Shown in pieces: positions 23,001 to 29,077 of a stretch of DNA of 29,077 nt. The DNA lies in contig NAOQ01000683.1 in assembly GCA_002751075.1 (NCBI GenBank), forward strand, positions 7,658 through 36,734, given 5' to 3'. A program made the position numbers and the translations under genes. Under the pieces are notes generated by a model. The model searched no databases and was not told the DNA's origin. It saw only the letters and a program-made list of their open reading frames with translations. Position 1 is the stretch's first letter. Every line of letters starts with the position of its first letter. Origin of the DNA: Ichthyophonus hoferi (Eukaryota; Opisthokonta; Ichthyosporea; Ichthyophonida; Ichthyophonidae).

Positions 23001-24584
23001 ATGGCAGTTATAAGAACAGATATTTCAACCCCTACTGCTGTATGAGTCCAATGCAAGACTGCCACAGCAACTAAAAGTCGATTGGAATCCGTAGGAATAA
23101 AGAAAAAACAATGCGTTCAATTCTTTTATGATACAAGCGACAAGGATACTTCTGCAAATCTCCTTGAGGATTTTAATAATACTACAATTCCCAATCAAGT
23201 AAAATAGAATAAGGAAATTGCATGTTTGGTGACAGTGACGCGGAGTCTACAGTAAGTAGTAAAACGTCCGGCAGAGTTACTATGGCTCAACAATTGAAAA
23301 ACGCCTTCAATGACAACTCCAATCCACCTAACGAAGAACTTATATATAGAACCATGTTGGGGGAACAGCACGCCAACGGTTCACAAGGACATAATCCAGC
23401 CCAGGTACAACAACAACAGTTTACTAGGAATCAGCCAGTTTCTGCAACCGAGCCTATACAGCAATTGCTCATGTAATTGGGAAAACAGATACCCCAAACA
23501 ATTACATACCTTCTCATTTCCAAAGAAGAGATATTCTCAGAACATCAACATGCAACTAACTGCACTGAGTGGGCTGAGTGCATCAAAGATAAAATGCAAG
23601 TTTCCATGTATCTACGGACGCTAGAAGATGAGCCAACTTTCCAACAGCTGGAAAAAGCAACCAGAGTGGCTCCACAAGAAGCAACGCATAGACACTACTT
23701 ATATGTATCAGTATCAACAAAACAATATTTGAGAGCAAGTTGGGAGCAACAACATTTTGTTTTTATACAGGGAAAGAAATGAAAAGCCAAATTGATAAAA
23801 AAAGGTACAGCTCAGCAAACAACCTAGATAATGGAATACTGGTAAATTTCACTCAAACCAAATAAAACTGCAAACAAATATATTACAAGAGTAGTGGCTG
23901 CCAGAAATTGTTTTTTAAAAAACAATCATAAAGCAGCATGACCAAGTTGTGATTACCAAGATAATTTTGACCTGCAGTCAACACGACATAGAGGCCAAGC
24001 CAGGGTTTTCCGTCAGGTTACCAAAAGCTGAGATATACTGAAAGAATTCAATAAAGATATGACTACAAACATCAAGCTGAAATCAGCTAGGAAGAATAGA
24101 AATAAACAAAATTCAACGGAAGGACACCAACACAGACCTAGTGTGAGATTCTACAACAATACGTCAGCAACATGGGAGGTATGCAGGAAGTACACTCAAT
24201 GAGTTAGTGCCCTGTCATACAGAGACTCAACAAACCTAACATTCGTACCTACTACCAATACGGTCACCACAATAAACGTCCAAGACTCCTGAAGAAGGAG
24301 AGAGGAATTCCTAAGGAACAGAAGGCTAACAATCATTCAGAGAACAGAAAGACTGGCAACTTTCCAAATTACAAAAAAGAAAGATGCAGTATAGTACAGC
24401 CGACACAGTGGGAGAAGATACATCATATGTAGTCATAAGCAAGGTAAATGGGGAGGACAAAGAAGGTACACAGTCAAACGTCAATTTTATACTAGACAGC
24501 AGTTCATCAAGGTACCTCCACTTCAGTGACGACTTCACTACCTTCACCTCAGGAACAGTCTGTGTACGTTGGAGAAATGAATAA
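23001..24584 (+). mobile_element. Ty1/copia-type LTR retrotransposon fossil (gag and protease-like parts)
   Basis: Fossil of a copia-superfamily element. A gag-like region (about 23001-23790) is hydrophilic, Gln/Asn/Thr-rich; a worn zinc-knuckle-like patch lies around 24240-24300; and a protease-like patch near 24480-24545 resembles the copia aspartic-protease neighbourhood (NFILDSSSSRYLHF). No integrase, reverse transcriptase or RNase H was recognised and no matching long terminal repeats were found on either side. It is clearly broken, with several interruptions, and looks old. The family call rests mainly on the protease-like patch and the order of parts. Confidence 0.65.
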
Positions 24585-25149
24585 AGTTTTCACATATCAG
24601 AGACACTTTTCCATACAAAACTTGTAGAAACAAAAGGTTGTGTGATTCAGAGATTTAGGGATTAGATGCGCGGTCATAATTTATTACAACTTTTTGATAA
24701 TATTATTGTATACAATTTTCAATTAGACAATTAATATTTTAATATATTAACCAAGTGGATAATATTTACTTCTTGTTTTAACTTTGGTAAAATTCTTTAT
24801 TATTGGCAACCAATCCAATTGAATGTGAAGCACATAACTCATTGGTTAGCTATTTTAGTCTGGTTCGGGACAATAAAATTGCGGGTCAGGTAACTTGGCT
24901 TGACTTGCGGAATACCGATCAATGTGTCCGTCCTATAATAAAGATTTAGCATTGATAGACGAGTAAATTCGCGATATATATATTTTGAATGGTTATACGT
25001 TAAATGAGAAAGACAAATACTTTCCCTTCAACAGATAAGGTAATATAACAAATATCTATCATGATTGTATTAAATATATCGAATGTCTTCAGAGGCGTTT
25101 TGAAATGCTTTTGGTTGTACTTTATTATTTTTTAAATTTTTTAATTTTT

Positions 25150-25328
25150 TTAATATAATATAATATAATTTAATCTATTGTATTGTATTGTATTGCATTA
25201 TATTACATTGTATTGAAATAAAAAAATAAGAAATCAATTAAACCCGAGCTAGGCTTTTTATAGGTAATTAGAATTTAGTCTCTCCTGGGAACCTTAAAAA
25301 CAAGAATTCATTATGCTGTCTATATTGG
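25150..25328. repeat. Diverged direct repeat, copy 1
   Basis: Begins in an AT/TATTG tract and continues through TTGTATTGAAAT, GAGCTAGGCTTTTTATAG and GTAATTAGAATTT to TTATGCTGT. Copy 2 has the same order about 475-500 bases to the right. Confidence 0.75.
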
Positions 25329-25649
25329 GATTTGAATCCCAACGTGTCCAAATACCCCAAGGAGAATCAAGAAACAATGTTTGCTTACGTCTGGCCCAAC
25401 GACACAAACACGTTTCCCAAGTAGTAGGTGTTGGGGATTTGGAGAGCACACCTCTTTCTGTTGATTCTGAATTTTATTAGATTATGCGTATAGTTAAATC
25501 CCAACGAAAGTACAAGATTCGCATACCGTACTACAACTTTGACCCAATATCAGGTAACAGGTTAACCTGAAACCACTGTTGAGAACCTGATCTTCCGATT
25601 TGATTTACCAGCAAATTGGACACTGTTAGATTCAGATTGTTTTAGTACA

Positions 25650-25803
25650 ACATAATAAAATATATTGTACTGTATTTTATTATATTGTATTGAAATGAAT
25701 TTGAAACAATAATTTTAAACACAAGCTCGGTATTTTTATAGGTAATTAAATTTTCCTCTTTGTTTATATTTAAAAATGAAAAATTGTTATGCTGTATATA
25801 TAT
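25650..25803. repeat. Diverged direct repeat, copy 2
   Basis: Matches 25150-25328: TTGTATTGAAAT, AAGCTCGGTATTTTTATAG, GTAATTAAATTTT, TTATGCTGT. The roughly 320 bases between the copies are richer in G+C. The pair may be a duplicated segment or the ends of a small element. Confidence 0.75.
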
Positions 25804-26372
25804 AGTTCGGTGCTCCAAAATATGGGAAATATACGTTGCCCAAAGATCAAAAGAACATAGATGACGTGATCTTAGTGGCGTGCGTGGACCTAGATGATAG
25901 GTGATGGGTAAATAATATACTCATCTATCTGGCGGGACGGAGTTTATAATAAAGTTGACATTTAATTTGGTTAGTTCTTCACATTTCTCTAACTCGCCTG
26001 TGAAATCACGCCATTCCGATAGTTACCCTTATCTATACCATAGATTGAAAACATTGCTGATTCATTTCAATTATATTTATATATCCCCACAACCAATATC
26101 TATTTCTTTATTAAACAATCACTATTGCAATTGATTTAATATCAATATAGTTCATACTTACCAACGAATTCACTCTTCAGGGATCACAACAATATTTTTC
26201 TTCTCTCTAAGCCCATGTGTATGCATAAATGAACCAATTACTAACTCCTCTTTCTCTCCCTCCTTTTATTTCCTTCCATTGAAATCGTAAGGGTCCTCCA
26301 GTAATTCGCCAAATCTCTACATATATGTATATGGACAGATCCCAATCCAACCATCAATGGAAATTTTGAACA

Positions 26373-26609
26373 TAAAAATAATAATAAAACGTAATAGAAT
26401 AATAAAGAGGAAATTGACTGAAATTTACATTTTTACTATTTTTACTAGATAAATTGCATTTTTTTTCTTGATTAACAATTTTTTGTTCAAAAAAAATAAA
26501 ATAAGAAAAATGTACGTAAAAAATACAATTCCTGTAGTAAAAATAGGAAAAATGTAAATCTCTTTCAATTTCCTCTTTATTATTCTATTTCGTTTTATTA
26601 TTCCTTTTA
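26373..26609. mobile_element. Hairpin element with about 70-bp near-perfect terminal inverted repeats (MITE-like)
   Basis: The left arm (26373-26447) and the reverse complement of the right arm (26536-26609) share AATAATAAAACG, AATAGAATAATAAAGAGG, AAATTG, TTTACATTTTT and CTATTTTTACT with few mismatches; weaker pairing continues inward, leaving a short central loop. Both ends abut TA dinucleotides, as in Tc1/mariner-type MITEs. It encodes nothing; the AT-rich minus-strand frame across it is an artefact. Confidence 0.75.
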
Positions 26610-26670
26610 TATCAAAGATGTCCATTTATGGTTGGGAGCTGGTCCATATATATTGTAGGAATTGGCCGAA

Positions 26671-26740
26671 TTATTTTTGGGATTTGTTGATCAATTTTGG
26701 AATTTGTTCATTATTTTTGGGATTTGTCGAATTATTTCCG
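26671..26740. repeat. 20-bp tandem repeat, about 3.5 units
   Basis: Units at 26671, 26691, 26711 and a partial at 26731. The first is TTATTTTTGGGATTTGTTGA; the third differs at one base, the second at several. Confidence 0.85.
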
Positions 26741-27185
26741 GGAACCCCTCTAAGACTAACTAGTAGATATCTTTATGTTATGGTTCCCTGTTTGAAAATG
26801 GTGACATTTTCTTGAGTTATTGTAATCATTTTTCTTTAATTAATTTGCATTGATTTATTAATTGGAAATAACAATGGCCAACGAGTTTATCCTTTTTAAA
26901 TATGATAAACTACATTATTGTAAAACTGCACAGTTTATTTAGAGAGTTTCCATTATGCTTGATGCTTTAAAAAAATAGGAAATACCACAGTCAATTTTTC
27001 AGAGAAAAATCAGGAAAATTACTACGTAATAATAACTATTATCAATAAAGTAGGTGTATGTCTCCAGTTTTTAAGCCGGCCTGGATCCTGTCACAGCAAA
27101 GTGATCTATATTAATGTATGCTATTGGTCTAGTTAAGAGCCAATAGGATGATTATAACTGGTTGAAGAAATAAGGCAACTAAACT

Positions 27186-27246
27186 TGCATGACTTTTATG
27201 TTGTTGTCCCATGCATGACTTTTATGATCGGGTTCCATGCATGAAC
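27186..27246. promoter_or_regulatory. 26-bp tandem repeat with CATGCATG boxes upstream of the PABA-type gene
   Basis: TGCATGACTTTTATG starts at 27186 and again at 27212, and TGCATGA starts a third unit at 27238, an exact 26-bp period; copies 2 and 3 make CATGCATG palindromes. It lies 150-215 bases before the start codon, so it could be a cluster of binding sites. A regulatory role is inference; the repeat itself is plain. Confidence 0.5.
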
Positions 27247-27398
27247 TGTATCATAAATAAATAAGGTCATATACCTGCAAGAATCTGTCTAAATACACAG
27301 GTATTTGTTGTGCATAGGCGTGATAGTAAACGTAACACCTAGTATACACATTAAAAGGGTGAAAGTACTGCGCTTTACTTCAAGTACAGACACACAAC

Positions 27399-28754
27399 AT
27401 GGTAACGTTCGTGCAGGAATCATATAAAATCGGGTGGTCTGCCACCGCCCCTGGTAATAATCACAGGAAAATACGCACGCTTTTAATTGACAATTATGAC
27501 TCGTACACGTTTAACTTGTACCAAAGACTGTCATGTGTCAACGGGGTGTCTCCTACCGTAATTAAAAACGATCAATTTAGTTGGTGAGTAACAAGATTAT
27601 TATCATTGTTGGGGTATTTTATAATAGCTCGGGCGGTTTTATGTTTTTAAATTGGGCGATATGTTAAAAAGGGAGAGGATAGAAGTTTATCAGGAGAGAG
27701 GAGGAGGATGTGAATTATATATTGCTAAAAAAAAAAGGTGGAATTTTTGGGGTCGGATGAAGTAGTAGGGCAGTCATACATGTAGGCTTAGTTACATGCT
27801 TGCTCTTCGTCTAATATATAAGTTTAAAGTTTTTGTTGAGATCTCGGTTGGCAATTCCTCCTTAAGGAAATTGAGTTCTATTGTTTGTAGCACTAAGGTA
27901 GGCGACACATGCAGTTAGGAGGTTATTTATATATCAAGATGTAGAGAGGTAAATTTAGCCACATGTTCTAATGGGCTCAGTCTGTTATGGCGTAGGATTA
28001 GGGTTTATATTGCATTTAGTAACCTATTGACTTTATTATTGCATAATTATATTGTTAGTTGTTAGGAACTGAGTTATTTTTAACAGTATCTAGTCTAACT
28101 CTGTATATATAAGAATATTGTGGAATATTGTCAATTCCAACTGAGAATGTGGGGCTAGTAGGGTACACCGCTCGTTATATACAATTAATATTCTTTCAAC
28201 AATTTCAAAGAGTAATCCTGTTTACTACATTAATAGATACTGTTGGCGAATGCTGCCTTGTGCTCTGTGCTCTCTGTCGGGGTTGTTATGTTCCTGTACT
28301 TGTAGAGGCCAATGATGAGCCTGTGTGTCTGGCTCTCTCTATATACTCGTATCAACAGGAGTGGGTTACTCAGTAGCATAAACTGTGGATAAATAGGTTG
28401 GAATGCACTATTATGTGTACTCTACCTCTTTGTCTGTATACGATGGATAGCACCATCCTGTAAAGTATTTATTATAAATTTAACTAGACAGTACAATTGG
28501 AAGAGATTAGAATTAAAATACTTTAAGTCGCATATTTTTTTTAAAAGACCCAACCTACTACCAATTCAACGCATCCTTATAAGTAAGAGGCTACTAATTA
28601 TAACAATTAAAAGTGGTTGGTGGAGGAGCTAACATAATTAACTGTTAATTGATGATTAATACCATGTTTCAGGGAACATATACGTGACAACTACCTTCCA
28701 TATTTTGACAATATTGTTTTATCTCCTGGTCCAGGTACACCAATCAATGACAAG
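27399..28754 (+). CDS. p-Aminobenzoate (aminodeoxychorismate) synthase-like, glutamine amidotransferase part, first two exons (gene continues past the window)
   Basis: Class-I glutamine amidotransferase that would supply ammonia to a chorismate-using synthase (folate or tryptophan pathway). Exon 1 is 27399-27583 (donor GTGAGT) and exon 2 28673-28754 (acceptor TTTCAG, donor GTGCGC); phase 2 joins them as Trp, giving 89 residues. Motifs: [16 protein letters not shown] (about 29-44), the N-terminal signature of PabA/TrpG domains, and [13 protein letters not shown] (about 73-85), the oxyanion-loop PGPG motif. The catalytic Cys and His/Glu regions must lie in later exons off the right edge. The first 27 residues precede the domain and are not clearly a targeting peptide. 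The -NLYQ- form is typical of the fused eukaryotic PabA-PabB enzyme, but an anthranilate synthase subunit cannot be excluded without the rest. The ATG follows a pyrimidine-rich stretch and ACACAAC context. Confidence 0.85.
27584..28672 (+). other. Intron 1 of the PABA-synthase-like gene
   Basis: 1,089 bases, GT-AG. Contains an A-run at 27727-27737 and an open plus frame at 28128-28376 that is Cys/Leu-rich and richer in G+C than the rest. That frame is not needed for the amidotransferase fold, since the flanking exons join seamlessly. Confidence 0.8.
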
Positions 28755-29026
28755 GTGCGCTTTTATCAAACCTATAACTGATCATGGGAGAGGGGGGGTA
28801 AATGCAACCGATTGTTAGTGATAGGCTATTACACTGCGCAATGGCTTAGGGATCCCACTGCTTTATTGGTGCTTTTGATAGGATGGTATTGTATACCAGT
28901 GCCTCATTTATGCATTCTTTTCCCGTCTACATTTCTAATTTATTTAATCATTACACCTTTTAACTTTATTCCTCTTTATCTGGTCGAATAATACTACACA
29001 TATACATACATACATACATACATACA

Positions 29027-29060
<34 letters not shown>

Positions 29061-29077
29061 CATACATACATACATAC
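28755..29077 (+). other. Start of intron 2 of the PABA-synthase-like gene
   Basis: Follows the donor GTGCGC. No further exon is seen before the window ends. Confidence 0.6.
29001..29077. repeat. (CATA)n microsatellite running off the right edge
   Basis: About nineteen CATA units with a single ATATA interruption near 29055, same motif as at 867-985. Confidence 0.95.

Larger units (their letters stand above)
24585..27398. other. Repeat-rich intergenic region
   Basis: No gene recognised over about 2.8 kb between the fossil and the PABA-type gene. Contains the direct repeat pair, hairpin element and tandem repeats listed separately. A perfect 8-bp-arm palindrome TTGGGATTTGAATCCCAA lies near 25326-25343. 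Confidence 0.7.

Noticed and set aside
25322-25345. tRNA T-arm-like string with palindrome
   Set aside because: The loop length is wrong and no acceptor, D or anticodon arms can be found around it.
28058-28486. Possible solo LTR beginning TGTTAGGAAC with a TATATATAAG box
   Set aside because: No matching end or target duplication could be identified; it lies inside an intron that needs no such explanation.
1-29077. CRISPR arrays, operons, prokaryotic promoters
   Set aside because: The window is clearly eukaryotic with spliced genes; none of the repeats has spacer structure.

Overview
This is a eukaryotic nuclear contig piece: AT-rich, full of microsatellites and homopolymer runs, and carrying genes split by GT-AG introns of roughly 190 to 1,190 bases. 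It has one assembly gap (N run 15543-16075). The organism cannot be fixed from the sequence. A mitochondrial palmitoyltransferase of the animal CPT2 type, a mitochondrial bL27 and a p-aminobenzoate/anthranilate-synthase-type amidotransferase in one intron-rich, AT-rich genome would fit an early-branching fungus or a unicellular opisthokont relative, but that is only a guess.

Four genes can be supported. (1) Minus strand, about 99/366-6876: carnitine O-palmitoyltransferase 2, with eight exons whose splice phases all close and align end to end with the family. (2) Minus strand, 9757 to about 13883: an unassigned protein kinase, five joined exons, with an HYD instead of HRD catalytic loop, a long C-terminal part and an acidic tail. 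(3) Minus strand, 18085-19789: mitochondrial ribosomal protein bL27m, four small exons giving 138 residues, the first a separate presequence exon. (4) Plus strand, 27399 to beyond the right end: the first two exons of the glutamine-amidotransferase part of an aminodeoxychorismate (PABA) synthase-like gene.

Between them lies mostly unexplained or repetitive DNA. The gap at 15.5-16.1 kb sits in poly-T and is bracketed by two related direct repeats of about 95 bp (15000 and 16751). A worn Ty1/copia fossil with gag-like and protease-like parts lies at 23001-24584. Further right are a diverged direct repeat pair (25150/25650), a 237-bp hairpin element that looks like a MITE (26373-26609), a 20-bp tandem repeat (26671) and a 26-bp promoter-proximal tandem repeat (27186) just upstream of the PABA-type gene. 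Several short coding-like segments (9505-9726, 16076-16378, 17210-17740, 19589-19689, 20258-20461, 28128-28376) could not be assigned and are reported as leads only.

The four genes share no operon-like logic; they are ordinary housekeeping loci (mitochondrial fatty-acid import, mitochondrial translation, folate precursor synthesis, signalling). I found no convincing new multi-gene system.
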